Shown here piece after piece: positions 19,341 to 32,957 of a stretch of 38,152 nucleotides of DNA. The DNA is from Mesostigma viride (taxonomy: Eukaryota; Streptophyta; Mesostigmatophyceae; Mesostigmatales; Mesostigmataceae). The notes under the pieces were generated by a model. It was not told the DNA's origin, made no database searches, and saw only the letters and a list, made by a program, of their open reading frames with translations. The position numbers were made by a program, and so were the translations under genes. The stretch's first letter is position 1; the number at the start of each line of letters is the position of its first letter. The stretch is taken from assembly GCA_009746045.1 (NCBI GenBank), contig RPFO01000605.1, positions 52,501 through 90,652 on the forward strand, read 5' to 3'.

Positions 19341-21524
19341 TCAATATGACTCCATGTACGTAGACAAGCCATGATGACCCCATGGGAGCCTGAATCCTCA
19401 TCATTAAATACATAAATGCCACCCATGTACGTAGACGGGCCATGATGACACCAATGGAGCCTGAATCCTCATCATTAATTACATAAATGCCAACCATGTA
19501 CATACACGGGCAATGATGACACCATGGGAGCCTGAATCCTCATCATTAATTACATAAATGCCAACCATGTACGTAGGCCAGCCATGATGACACTGTGGGA
19601 GCCTGAATCCTCATCATTAATTTCATACATGCCAACAACACGTAGACGGGCCATAATGACACCACGGGAGCCTGAATCCTGATCATTTTTTTTTCTTTGA
19701 CATCCATGTACGTAGGCCAGCCATGATGACACCATGGGAGCCTGAATCCTCATCATTTTTTTTCTGAGACATCCATGTACGTAGGCCAGCCATGATGACA
19801 CCATGGGAGCCTGAATCCTCATCATTAAATACATACATGCCATCCATGTACGTAGACAGGCCATGATGACACCATGGGAGCCTGAATCCTCATCATTTAC
19901 TATTCCTTGACATCCATGTACGTAGACGGGCCATGATGACACCATGGGAGCCTGAATCCTCATCATTTTTTTTTCTTTGACATCCATGTACATACGTAGG
20001 CCAGCCATGATGACACCAATGGAGCCTGAATCCTCATCATTAATTACATACATGCCATCCATGTACGTAGACAGGCCATGACATCTGACACCATGGGAGC
20101 CTGAATCCTCATCATTTACTATTCCTTGACATCCATGTACGTAGACGGGCCATGATGACACCATGGGAGCCTGAATCCTCATCATTTTTTTTTCTTTGAC
20201 ATCCATGTACATACGTAGGCCAGCCATGATGACACCAATGGAGCCTGAATCCTCATCATTAATTACATACATAAATGCCATGATCATCAATGACCCCATG
20301 GGAGCCTGAATCCTCATCATTAAATACATAAATGCCACGGTCCATGTACGTAGACGGGCCATGATGACACCAATGGAGCCTGAATCCTCATCATTAATTA
20401 CATAAATGCCAACCATGTACATACACGGGCAATGATGACACCATGGGAGCCTGAATCCTCATCATTAATTACATAAATGCCAACCATGTACGTAGGCCAG
20501 CCATGATGACACTATGGGAGCCTGAATCCTCATCATTAATTTCATACATGCCAACAACACGTAGACGGGCCATAATGACACCACGGGAGCCTGAATCCTC
20601 ATCATTTTTTTTTCTTTGACATCCATGTACGTAGGCCAGCCATGATGACACCATGGGAGCCTGAATCCTCATCATTTTTTTTCTGAGACATCCATGTACG
20701 TAGGCCAGCCATGATGACACCATGGGAGCCTGAATCCTCATCATTAAATACATACATGCCATCCATGTACGTAGACAGGCCATGATGACACCATGGGAGC
20801 CTGAATCCTCATCATTTACTATTCCTTGACATCCATGTACGTAGACGGGCCATGATGACACCATGGGAGCCTGAATCCTCATCATTTTTTTTTCTTTGAC
20901 ATCCATGTACATACGTAGGCCAGCCATGATGACACCAATGGAGCCTGAATCCTCATCATTAATTACATACATGCCATCCATGTACGTAGACAGGCCATGA
21001 CATCTGACACCATGGGAGCCTGAATCCTCATCATTTACTATTCCTTGACATCCATGTACGTAGACGGGCCATGATGACACCATGGGAGCCTGAATCCTCA
21101 TCATTTTTTTTTCTTTGACATCCATGTACATACGTAGGCCAGCCATGATGACACCAATGGAGCCTGAATCCTCATCATTAATTACATACATAAATGCCAA
21201 CCATGTACATACACGGGCAATGATGACACCAATGGAGCCTGAATCCTCATCATTAATTACATAAATGCCAACCATGTACATACACGGGCAATGATGACAC
21301 CATGGGAGCCTGAATCCTCATCATTTTTTTTTTCTTTGACATCCATGTACATACGTAGGCCAGCCATGATGACACCAATGGAGCCTGAATCCTCATCATT
21401 AATTACATACATGCCATCCATGTACGTAGACAAGCCATGATGACACCATGGGAGCCTGAATCCTCATCATTTACTATTCCTTGACATCCATGTACGTAGA
21501 CGGGCCATGATGACACCAATGGAG

Positions 21525-21562
21525 CCTGAATCCTCTTCATTTTTTTTATGAGAGGATTCAGG
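21525..21562 (+). repeat. Micro-inversion hairpin within a satellite unit (copy 1)
   Basis: CCTGAATCCTCTTCAT is followed, after a short T run, by ATGAGAGGATTCAGG, its reverse complement less one base. The unit then continues with TTACATAAATGCC. Confidence 0.9.
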
Positions 21563-23820
21563 TTACATAAATGCCAACCATGTAGGTAGACAAGCCATGA
21601 TGACACCATGGGAGCCTGAATCCTCATCATTACTTACATAAATGCCATCCATGTACGTAGACGGGCCATGATGACACCATGGGAGCCTAAATCCTCATCA
21701 TTAATTACAAAATCGCCATCCATGTACGTAGACGGGCCATGATGACACCATGGGAGCCTGAATCCTCATCATTTACTATTCCTTGACATCCATGTACGTA
21801 GACGGGCCATGATGACACAATGGGAGCCTGAATCCTCATCATTAATTACATAAATGCCATTCATGTACGTACACGGGCCATGATGACACCATGGGAGCCT
21901 GAATCCTCATCATTAATTACATAAATGCCATCCATGTACGTACACGGGCCATGATGACACCATGGGAGCCTGAATCCTCATCATTATATACAAAAATGCC
22001 ATCCATGTACGTACACGGGCAATGATGACACCATGGGAGCCTGAATCCTCATCATTAATTACAAAATCGCCATCCATGTACGTACACGGGCCATGATGAC
22101 ACCATGGGAGCCTGAATCCTCATCATTTACTATTCCTTGACATCCATGTACGTAGACGGGCCATGATGACACCATGGGAGCCTGAATCCTCATCATTAAT
22201 TACATAAATGCCATTCATGTACGTACACGGGCCATGATGACACCATGGGAGCCTGAATCCTCATCATTAATTACATAAATGCCATCCATGTACGTACACG
22301 GCACATACATGCTCCATGGGAGCCTGAATCCTCATCAATAATTACATAAATGCCAACCATGTACGTAGACGGGCCATGATGACACCATGGGAGCCTGAAT
22401 CCTCATCATTTTTTTTCTTTGACATCCATGTACATACGTAGGCCAGCCATGATGACACCATGGGAGCCTGAATCCTCATCATTTTTTTCTTTGACATCCA
22501 TGTACGTAGGCCAGCCATGAGACACCATGGGAGCCTGAATCCTCCTCATTAATTACATAAATGCCATTCATGTACGTAGACAAGCCATGATGACACCATG
22601 GGAGCCTGAATCCTCATCATTAATTACATAAATGCCATCCATGTACGTACACGGGCCATGATGACACCAATGGAGCCTGAATCCTCATCATTAATTACAT
22701 AAATGCCAACCATGTACATACACGGGCAATGATGACACCATGGGAGCCTGAATCCTCATCATTAATTACATAAATGCCAACCATGTACGTAGGCCAGCCA
22801 TGATGACACTATGGGAGCCTGAATCCTCATCATTAATTTCATACATGCCAACAACACGTAGACGGGCCATAATGACACCACGGGAGCCTGAATCCTCATC
22901 ATTTTTTTTTCTTTGACATCCATGTACGTAGGCCAGCCATGATGACACCATGGGAGCCTGAATCCTCATCATTTTTTTTCTGAGACATCCATGTACGTAG
23001 GCCAGCCATGATGACACCATGGGAGCCTGAATCCTCATCATTAAATACATACATGCCATCCATGTACGTAGACAGGCCATGATGACACCATGGGAGCCTG
23101 AATCCTCATCATTTACTATTCCTTGACATCCATGTACGTAGACGGGCCATGATGACACCATGGGAGCCTGAATCCTCATCATTTTTTTTTCTTTGACATC
23201 CATGTACATACGTAGGCCAGCCATGATGACACCAATGGAGCCTGAATCCTCATCATTAATTACATACATGCCATCCATGTACGTAGACAGGCCATGACAT
23301 CTGACACCATGGGAGCCTGAATCCTCATCATTTACTATTCCTTGACATCCATGTACGTAGACGGGCCATGATGACACCATGGGAGCCTGAATCCTCATCA
23401 TTTTTTTTCTTTGACATCCATGTACATACGTAGGCCAGCCATGATGACACCAATGGAGCCTGAATCCTCAACATTAATTACATACATAAATGCCAACCAT
23501 GTACATACACGGGCAATGATGACACCAATGGAGCCTGAATCCTCATCATTAATTACATAAATGCCAACCATGTACATACACGGGCAATGATGACACCATG
23601 GGAGCCTGAATCCTCATCATTTTTTTTTTCTTTGACATCCATGTACATACGTAGGCCAGCCATGATGACACCAATGGAGCCTGAATCCTCATCATTAATT
23701 ACATACATGCCATCCATGTACGTAGACAAGCCATGATGACACCATGGGAGCCTGAATCCTCATCATTTACTATTCCTTGACATCCATGTACGTAGACGGG
23801 CCATGATGACACCAATGGAG

Positions 23821-23858
23821 CCTGAATCCTCTTCATTTTTTTTATGAGAGGATTCAGG
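23821..23858 (+). repeat. Micro-inversion hairpin (copy 2)
   Basis: Same structure as the hairpin at 21525, carried by the 2.3-kb duplication. Confidence 0.9.
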
Positions 23859-26800
23859 TTACATAAATGCCAACCATGTAGGTAGACAAGCCATGATGAC
23901 ACCATGGGAGCCTGAATCCTCATCATTACTTACATAAATGCCATCCATGTACGTAGACGGGCCATGATGACACCATGGGAGCCTAAATCCTCATCATTAA
24001 TTACAAAATCGCCATCCATGTACGTAGACGGGCCATGATGACACCATGGGAGCCTGAATCCTCATCATTTACTATTCCTTGACATCCATGTACGTAGACG
24101 GGCCATGATGACACAATGGGAGCCTGAATCCTCATCATTAATTACATAAATGCCATTCATGTACGTACACGGGCCATGATGACACCATGGGAGCCTGAAT
24201 CCTCATCATTAATTACATAAATGCCATCCATGTACGTACACGGGCCATGATGACACCATGGGAGCCTGAATCCTCATCATTATATACAAAAATGCCATCC
24301 ATGTACGTACACGGGCAATGATGACACCATGGGAGCCTGAATCCTCATCATTAATTACAAAATCGCCATCCATGTACGTACACGGGCCATGATGACACCA
24401 TGGGAGCCTAAATCCTCATCATTTACTATTCCTTGACATCCATGTACGTAGACGGGCCATGATGACACCATGGGAGCCTGAATCCTCATCATTAATTACA
24501 TAAATGCCATTCATGTACGTACACGGGCCATGATGACACCATGGGAGCCTGAATCCTCATCATTAATTACATAAATGCCATCCATGTACGTACACGGCAC
24601 ATACATGCTCCATGGGAGCCTGAATCCTCATCAATAATTACATAAATGCCAACCATGTACGTAGACGGGCCATGATGACACCATGGGAGCCTGAATCCTC
24701 ATCATTTTTTTTTCTTTGACATCCATGTACATACGTAGGCCAGCCATGATGACACCATGGGAGCCTGAATCCTCATCATTTCTTTTTCTTTGACATCCAT
24801 GTACGTAGGCCAGCCATGGAGACACCATGGGAGCCTGAATCCTCCTCATTAATTACATAAATGCCATTCATGTACGTAGACAAGCCATGATGACACCATG
24901 GGAGCCTGAATCCTCATCATTAATTACATAAATGCCATCCATGTACGTACACGGGCCATGATGACACCATGGGAGCCTGAATCCTCGTCATTTTTTTTTC
25001 TTTGACATCCATGTACGTAGACGGGCCATGATGACACCATGGGAGCCTGAATCCTCATCATTAATTACATACATGCCAACAATGTAGGTAGACAAGCCAT
25101 GATGACACCATGGGAGCCTGAATCCTCATCATTTATTTCATGAGACATCCATGTACGTAGGCCAGCCATGATGACACCATGGGAGCCTGAATCCTCATCA
25201 TTTCTTTTTCTTTGACATCCATGTACGTAGGCCAGCCATGATGACACCATGGGAGCCTGAATCCTCCTCATTAATTACATACATGCCATCCATGTACGTA
25301 CACGGGCCATGATGACACCATGGGAGCCTGAATCCTCATCATTTACTATTCCTTGACATCCATGTACGTAGGCCAGCCATGGAGACACCATGGGAGCCTG
25401 AATCCTCATCATTAATTACATAAATGCCAACCATGTACGTAGACAAGCCATGATGACACCATGGGAGCCTGAATCCTCCTCATTAATTACATAAATGCCA
25501 ACCATGTACGTAGACAAGCCATGATGACACCTTGGGAGCCTGAATCCTCATCATTTACTATTCCTTGACATCCATGTACGTAGACAGGCCATGATGACAC
25601 CATGGGAGCCTGAATCCTCATCATTTACTATTCCTTGACATCCATGTACGTAGGCCAGCCATGGAGACACCATGGGAGCCTGAATCCTCCTCATTAATTA
25701 CATAAATGCCAACCATGTACGTAGACAAGCCATGATGACCCCATGGGAGCCTGAATCCTCATCATTAATTACATAAATGCCATCCATGTACGTAGACGGG
25801 CCATGATGACACCATGGGAGCCTGAATCCTCATCATTAATTACATAAATGCCATTCATGTACGTAGGCCAGCCATGGAGACACCATGGGAGCCTGAATCC
25901 TCATCATTAATTACATAAATGCCAACCATGTACGTAGACAAGCCATGATGACACCATGGGAGCCTGAATCCTCCTCATTAATTACATAAATGCCAACCAT
26001 GTACGTAGACAAGCCATGATGACACCATGGGAGCCTGAATCCTCATCATTAATTACATACATGCCATCCATGTACGTAGACAGGCCATGATGACACCATG
26101 GGAGCCTGAATCCTCATCATTTACTATTCCTTGACATCCATGTACGTAGGCCAGCCATGATGACACCATGGGAGCCTGAATCCTCCTCATTAATTACATA
26201 CATGCCATCCATGTACGTACACGGGCCATGATGACACCATGGGAGCCTGAATCCTCATCATTTACTATTCCTTGACATCCATGTACGTAGGCCAGCCATG
26301 GAGACACCATGGGAGCCTGAATCCTCCTCATTAATTACATAAATGCCATTCATGTACGTAGACAAGCCATGATGACACCATGGGAGCCTGAATCCTCATC
26401 ATTAATTACATAAATGCCATCCATGTACGTACACGGGCCATGATGACACCACGGGAGCCTGAATCCTCGTCATTTTTTTTATGAAACATCCATGTACGTA
26501 GGCCAGCCATGATGACACCATGGGAGCCTGAATCCTCATCATTTTTTTTTCTTTGACATCCATGTACGTAGACGGGCCATGATGACACCATGGGAGCCTG
26601 AATCCTCCTCATTAATTACATACATGCCATCCATGTACGTACACGGGCCATGATGACACCATGGGAGCCTGAATCCTCATCATTTACTATTCCTTGACAT
26701 CCATGTACGTAGGCCAGCCATGGAGACACCATGGGAGCCTGAATCCTCCTCATTAATTACATAAATGCCATTCATGTACGTAGACAAGCCATGATGACAC

Positions 26801-27725
26801 CATGGGAGCCTGAATCCTCATCATTAATTACATAAATGCCATCCATGTACGTACACGGGCCATGATGACACCACGGGAGCCTGAATCCTCGTCATTTTTT
26901 TTTCTTTGTCATCCATGTACGTAGACGGGCCATGATGACACCATGGGAGCCTGAATCCTCATCATTAATTACATACATGCCAACAATGTAGGTAGACAAG
27001 CCATGATGACACCATGGGAGCCTGAATCCTCATCATTTATTTTATGAGACATCCATGTACGTAGGCCAGCCATGATGACACCATGGGAGCCTGAATCCTC
27101 ATCATTTCTTTTTCTTTGACATCCATGTACGTAGGCCAGCCATGATGACACCATGGGAGCCTGAATCCTCCTCATTAATTACATACATGCCATCCATGTA
27201 CGTACACGGGCCATGATGACACCATGGGAGCCTGAATCCTCATCATTTACTATTCCTTGACATCCATGTACGTAGGCCAGCCATGGAGACACCATGGGAG
27301 CCTGAATCCTCATCATTAATTACATAAATGCCAACCATGTACGTAGACAAGCCATGATGACACCATGGGAGCCTGAATCCTCCTCATTAATTACATAAAT
27401 GCCAACCATGTACGTAGACAAGCCATGATGACACCATGGGAGCCTGAATCCTCATCATTAATTACATACTTGCCATTCATGTACGTAGACGGGCCATGGA
27501 GACACCATGGGAGCCTGAATCCTCATCATTTACTATTCCTTGACATCCATGTACGTAGACGGGCCATGATGACACCATGGGAGCCTGAATCCTCATCATT
27601 AATTACATAAATGCCATCCATGTACGTAGACGGGCCATGATGACACCATGGGAGCCTGAATCCTCATCATTAATTACATACTTGCCATTCATGTACGTAG
27701 ACGGGCCATGGAGACACCATGGGAG

Positions 27726-27763
27726 CCTGAATCCTCTTCATTTTCTTAATGAGAGGATTCAGG
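27726..27763 (+). repeat. Micro-inversion hairpin (copy 3)
   Basis: Same stem; the loop has changed to TTTTCTTA-type. Confidence 0.9.
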
Positions 27764-29296
27764 TTACATAAATGCCAACCATGTAGGTAGACAAGCCATG
27801 ATGACACCATGGGAGCCTGAATCCTCATCATTAAATACATAAATGCCATCCATGTACGTAGGCCAGCCATGGAGACACCATGGGAGCCTGAATCCTCCTC
27901 ATTAATTACATAAATGCCAACCATGTACGTAGACAAGCCATGATGACACCATGGGAGCCTGAATCCTCATCATTTACTATTCCTTGACATCCATGTACGT
28001 AGGCCAGCCATGATGACACCAATGGAGCCTGAATCCTCCTCGTTAATTACATAAATGCCAACCATGTACGTAGACAAGCCATGATGACCCCATGGGAGCC
28101 TGAATCCTCATCATTTACTATTCCTTGACATCCATGTACGTAGACGGGCCATGATGACACCATGGGAGCCTGAATCCTCTTCATTAATTACATAAATGCC
28201 AACCATGTACGTAGACGGGCCATGATGACACCATGGGAGCCTGAATCCTCATCATTTTTTTTATGAAACATCCATGTACGTAGGCCAGCCATGATGACAC
28301 CATGGGAGCCTGAATCCTCATCATTAATTACAAAAATGCCAACCATGTACGTAGACGGGCCATGATGACACCATGGGAGCCTGAATCCTCATCATTTTTT
28401 TTATGAGACATCCATGTACGTAGGCCAGCCATGATGACACCATGGGAGCCTGAATCCTCATCATTTTTTTTTCTTTGACATCCATGTACGTAGACGGGCC
28501 ATGATGACACCATGGGAGCCTGAATCCTCATCATTAATTACATACATGCCATCCATGTACGTACACGGGCCATGATGACACCATGGGAGCCTGAATCCTC
28601 ATCATTTACTATTCCTTGACATCCATGTACGTAGACGGGCCATGATGACACCATGGGAGCCTGAATCCTCCTCGTTAATTACATAAATGCCAACCATGTA
28701 CGTAGACAAGCCATGATGACACCATGGGAGCCTGAATCCTCATCATTTACTATTCCTTGCCATCCATGTACGTAGACGGGCCATGATGACACCATTGGAG
28801 CCTGAATCCTCATCATTAATTACATATATGCCAACCATGTACGTAGACGGGCATTGATGACACCATGGGAGCCTAAATCCTCCTCATTAATTACATAAAT
28901 GCCATCCATGTACGTAGGCCAGCCATGGAGACACCATGGGAGCCTGAATCCTCATCATTAAATACATACATGCCATCCATGTACGTAGACAGGCCATGAT
29001 GACACCATGGGAGCCTGAATCCTCATCATTAATTACATACTTGCCATTCATGTACGTAGACGGGCCATGGAGACACCATGGGAGCCTGAATCCTCATCAT
29101 TTACTATTCCTTGACATCCATGTACGTAGACGGGCCATGATGACACCATGGGAGCCTGAATCCTCATCATTAATTACATAAATGCCATCCATGTACGTAG
29201 ACGGGCCATGATGACACCATGGGAGCCTGAATCCTCATCATTAATTACATACTTGCCATTCATGTACGTAGACGGGCCATGGAGACACCATGGGAG

Positions 29297-29334
29297 CCTG
29301 AATCCTCTTCATTTTCTTAATGAGAGGATTCAGG
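29297..29334 (+). repeat. Micro-inversion hairpin (copy 4)
   Basis: Identical to copy 3, carried by the 1571-bp duplication. Confidence 0.9.
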
Positions 29335-30585
29335 TTACATAAATGCCAACCATGTAGGTAGACAAGCCATGATGACACCATGGGAGCCTGAATCCTCATC
29401 ATTAAATACATAAATGCCATCCATGTACGTAGGCCAGCCATGGAGACACCATGGGAGCCTGAATCCTCCTCATTAATTACATAAATGCCAACCATGTACG
29501 TAGACAAGCCATGATGACACCATGGGAGCCTGAATCCTCATCATTTACTATTCCTTGACATCCATGTACGTAGGCCAGCCATGATGACACCAATGGAGCC
29601 TGAATCCTCCTCGTTAATTACATAAATGCCAACCATGTACGTAGACAAGCCATGATGACCCCATGGGAGCCTGAATCCTCATCATTTACTATTCCTTGAC
29701 ATCCATGTACGTAGACGGGCCATGATGACACCATGGGAGCCTGAATCCTCTTCATTAATTACATAAATGCCAACCATGTACGTAGACGGGCCATGATGAC
29801 ACCTTGGGAGCCTGAATCCTCATCATTTTTTTTATGAAACATCCATGCACGTAGGCCAGCCATGATGACACCATGGGAGCCTGAATCCTCATCATTTTTT
29901 TTTCTTTGACATCCATGTACGTAGACGGGCCATGATGACACCATGGGAGCCTGAATCCTCATCATTAATTACATACATGCCATCCATGTACGTACACGGG
30001 CCATGATGACACCATGGGAGCCTGAATCCTCATCATTTACTATTCCTTGACATCCATGTACGTAGGCCAGCCATGGAGACACCATGGGAGCCTGAATCCT
30101 CCTCGTTAATTACATAAATGCCAACCATGTACGTAGACAAGCCATGATGACACCATGGGAGCCTGAATCCTCATCATTAATTACATACTTGCCATTCATG
30201 TACGTAGACGGGCCATGGAGACACCATGGGAGCCTGAATCCTCATCATTTACTATTCCTTGACATCCATGTACGTAGACGGGCCATGATGACACCATGGG
30301 AGCCTGAATCCTCCTCGTTAATTACATAAATGCCATCCATGTACGTAGACGGGCGATGATGACACCATGGGAGCCTAAATCCTCCTCATTAATTACATAA
30401 ATGCCATCCATGTACGTAGGCCAGCCATGGAGACACCATGGGAGCCTGAATCCTCCTCATTAATTACATAAATGCCCACCATGTACGTAGACAAGCCATG
30501 ATGACACCATGGGAGCCTGAATCCTCATCATTTACTATTCCTTGACATCCATGTACGTAGGCCAGCCATGATGACACCAATGGAG

Positions 30586-30623
30586 CCTGAATCCTCTTCA
30601 TTTTTTTAATGAGAGGATTCAGG
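30586..30623 (+). repeat. Micro-inversion hairpin (copy 5)
   Basis: Same stem with a T7AA loop; it lies about 95 bp before the orientation switch of the array. Confidence 0.9.
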
Positions 30624-30716
30624 TTACATAAATGCCAACCATGTAGGTAGACAAGCCATGATGACACCATGGGAGCCTGAATCCTCATCATTAAATACAT
30701 AAATGCCATCCATGTA

Positions 30717-31620
30717 ATTAATGATGAGGATTCAGGCTCCCATGGTGTCATCATGGCCCGTCTACGTACATGGATGTCAAGGAATAGTAAATGATGAGGA
30801 TTCAGGCTCCCATGGTGTCATCATGGCCCGTCTACGTACATGGATGGCATGTATGTAATTAATGATGAGGATTCAGGCTCCCATGGTGTCATCATGGCCC
30901 GTCTACGTATATGGATGTCAAAGAAAAAAAAATGACGAGGATTCAGGCTCCCATGGTGTCATCATGGCTGGCCTACGTACATGGATGTCTCATAAAAAAA
31001 ATGATGAGGATTCAGGCTCCCATGGTGTCATCATGGCCCGTCTACGTACATGGTTGGCATTTATGTAATTAATGATGAGGATTCAGGCTCCCATGGTGTC
31101 ATCATGGCCTGTCTACGTACATGGATGGCATGTATGTATTTAATGATGAGGATTCAGGCTCCCATGGTGTCATCATGGCTGGCCTACGTACATGGATGTC
31201 TCAGAAAAAAAATGTGGAGGATTCAGGCTCCCATGGTGTCATCATGGCTGGCCTACGTACATGGATGTCTCATAAAATAAATGATGAGGATTCAGGCTCC
31301 CGTGGTGTCATTATGGCCCGTCTACGTGTTGTTGGCATGTATGAAATTAATGATGAGGATTCAGGCTCCCATAGTGTCATCATGGCTGGCCTACGTACAT
31401 GGTTGGCATTTATGTATTTAATGATGAGGATTCAGGCTCCCATGGTGTCATCATGGCTTGTGTATGTACATGGTTGGCATTTATGTAATTAATGATGAGG
31501 ATTCAGGCTCCATTGGTGTCATCATGGCCCGTCTACGTACATGGGTGGCATTTATGTATTTAATGATGAGGATTTAGGCTCCCATGGGGTCATCATGGCT
31601 TGTCTACGTACATGGAGTCA
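30717..31620 (-). repeat. Inverted 71-bp satellite array, about 12-13 copies
   Basis: The same unit on the opposite strand (reads ATGATGAGGATTCAGGCTCC, then CATGGTGTCATCATGG). The order of variants read from 31,620 inward matches the left array read from 19,341 inward for about eight units: the GACCCC unit, the CCAATGG unit, the CATACAC unit, the CACTATGG unit, the AACAACACG unit and so on. It then diverges. This shared order defines the inner edge of the arms. Confidence 0.95.
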
Positions 31621-31889
31621 TATTGATTCATGGAACAATGAGATACCATTCTTAATTGAAAATTGTTCTTGATACTTTCACATGCATGCCCGGAATCGTG
31701 AATTTGTGCGGGTTTCCATGATGACAATCCTCATTGAATTCTTGAGCACACAATATTGAGCAATTTAGGGGCACTTCGGCAATGTTGACCATTTTCATTC
31801 ATGATCAAAAAATTAACATTTAATGCAATAAATACATATTCCACTCATTTTAATAAACCATGCAAAAACTTTACAAGCACGCTCAAGCT
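31621..31889 (-). repeat. Right arm inner AT-rich segment
   Basis: Inverted counterpart of 19083-19340, with the shared word TTGAGCACACAATATTGAGC. Confidence 0.9.
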
Positions 31890-32664
31890 AGGGGTGGGCT
31901 GGCATGCACGCGTGGGTGTGGGGGTGGGCTGGCATGCATGCGTGGGTGTGGGGGTGGGCTGGCATGCACGTGTGGGTGTGGGGGTGGGCTGGCATGCATG
32001 CGTGGGTGTGGGGTTGGGCTAGCCTGCATGCGTGGGTGTGGGGGGGGGCTGGCATGCATGCGTGGGTGTGTGTGGGGGGCTAGCATGCATGCGTAAGTGT
32101 GGGGGGGGCTGGCATGCATGCGTGGGTGTGGGGGGGGGCTGGCATGCATGCGTGGGTGTGTGTGGGGGGCTAGCATGCATGCGTAAGTGTGGGGGGGGGC
32201 TGGCATGCATGCGTGGGTGTGTATGGGGGCTGGCATGCATGCGTGGGTGTGTGTGGGGGGCTAGCATGCATGCGTGGGTGTGTGGGGGGGCTGTCATGCA
32301 TGCGTGGGTGTGTGTGGGGGCTGGCATCCATGCGTGGGTGTGTGGGGGGGCTAGCATGCATGCGTGGGTGTGGGGGTGGGCTAGCATGCATGCGTGGGTG
32401 TGGGGGGGGGGTCATGCATGCGTGGGTGTGTGGGGGGGCTGGCATGCATGCGTGGGTGTGTGGGGGGGCTAGCATGCATGCGTGGGTGTGGGGGTGGGCT
32501 AGCATGCATGCGTGGGTGTGAGTGTGGGCTAGCATGCATGCGTGGGTGTGGGGGGGGCTAGCATGCATGCGTGGGTGTGGGGGGGCCGGGGCCGGGGCTA
32601 GCATGCATGCGTGGGTGTGGGGGTGGGCTAGCATGCATGCGTGGGTGTGGGGGGGGGCTAGCAC
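31890..32664 (-). repeat. Right 30-bp array, about 25 copies
   Basis: Inverted counterpart of the left array, but longer by about nine units. Units read GGGCTAGCATGCATGCGTGG plus a G-run. A block of units with GCGTAAGTGTG appears twice here (about 32,092 and 32,182) and once on the left, a local duplication since the arms separated. Confidence 0.95.
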
Positions 32665-32878
32665 GCCCCACCCCTCCATCGGCACAGCCAGCCTTGTGAG
32701 TCTACCCTTAACAACAAGGCTGGTAGGACGACACGCCTGAGCAGCATATGTCATGCCTATCTCAGGCTAATAATGTGTGATTTTGTGCCAACAACCAAGT
32801 TGTTCCACCCAACAACACATTATAAACCCTCTTCCAAAATGCCCAACAAGCCGGACACGTGGAGGACCACACACGCAG

Positions 32879-32886
32879 TATATAAA
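32879..32886 (+). promoter_or_regulatory. TATA-like box in right arm, pointing outward
   Basis: TATATAAA with the same flanks as its mirror copy at 18359-18366. Conservation in both arms may only reflect recent duplication. Confidence 0.35.
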
Positions 32887-32936
32887 GAGAAAATAAGCTG
32901 ACTTTTTATCCAGCCAACCTGTGGCTAGCTGCTCTG

Positions 32937-32957
32937 GTTAGCATGACAAATGCTAAC
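32937..32957 (+). other. Stem-loop in right arm
   Basis: GTTAGCAT, a 5-nt loop, then ATGCTAAC; mirror of 18288-18308. Confidence 0.6.

Larger units (their letters stand above)
20418..25060 (+). repeat. About 2.3-kb higher-order duplication inside the 71-bp array
   Basis: The order of unit variants from about 20,420 repeats at an offset of 2296-2297 bp (for example 20,480 to 22,777; hairpin unit 21,525 to 23,821). The copies match almost perfectly, including rare features such as the CACGGCACATACATGCTCC interruption at about 22,298 and 24,594. It is a recent large duplication, presumably by unequal exchange. A related shorter offset of about 919 bp links 19,561 to 20,480. Confidence 0.85.
27425..30620 (+). 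repeat. 1.57-kb higher-order duplication inside the 71-bp array
   Basis: Variant order from about 27,425 recurs at 28,996 (offset 1571 bp), and partly at 30,144 (offset 1148 bp). The offset becomes 1431 bp farther along (28,328 to 29,759), so about two units were lost or gained within one copy. Confidence 0.8.
19341..30716 (+). repeat. Main 71-bp satellite array, about 160 copies, plus orientation
   Basis: The conserved core of about 52 bp includes CATGTACGTAGACGGGCCAT, then GATGACACCATGGGAGCC and TGAATCCTCATCA. It is followed by an 18-19-bp linker drawn from a few types: TTAATTACATAAATGCCA, TTTACTATTCCTTGACAT, T8-9CTTTGACAT, T7ATGAGACAT and TAATTTCATACATGCCAA. The core has recurrent variants (GACGGGCC, GACAAGCC, GGCCAGCC, ACACGGGCC; GATGACACC or GAGACACC). 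Since 71 is not divisible by three, the long minus-strand frames (IQAPMVSSW-type peptides) are frame-cycling artefacts. Confidence 0.97.

Noticed and set aside
19550-23401. Minus-strand frames of 200-290 codons with repeated MRIQAPMVSSW-type peptides
   Set aside because: The 71-bp unit is not a multiple of three, so the same DNA is read in all frames in turn; linkers and stops vary freely and no protein constraint is visible.
19341-31620. CRISPR-like appearance of a conserved core with alternating short linkers
   Set aside because: The linkers fall into a few recurrent types rather than unique spacers, the host is a eukaryote with introns, and no cas genes are present.
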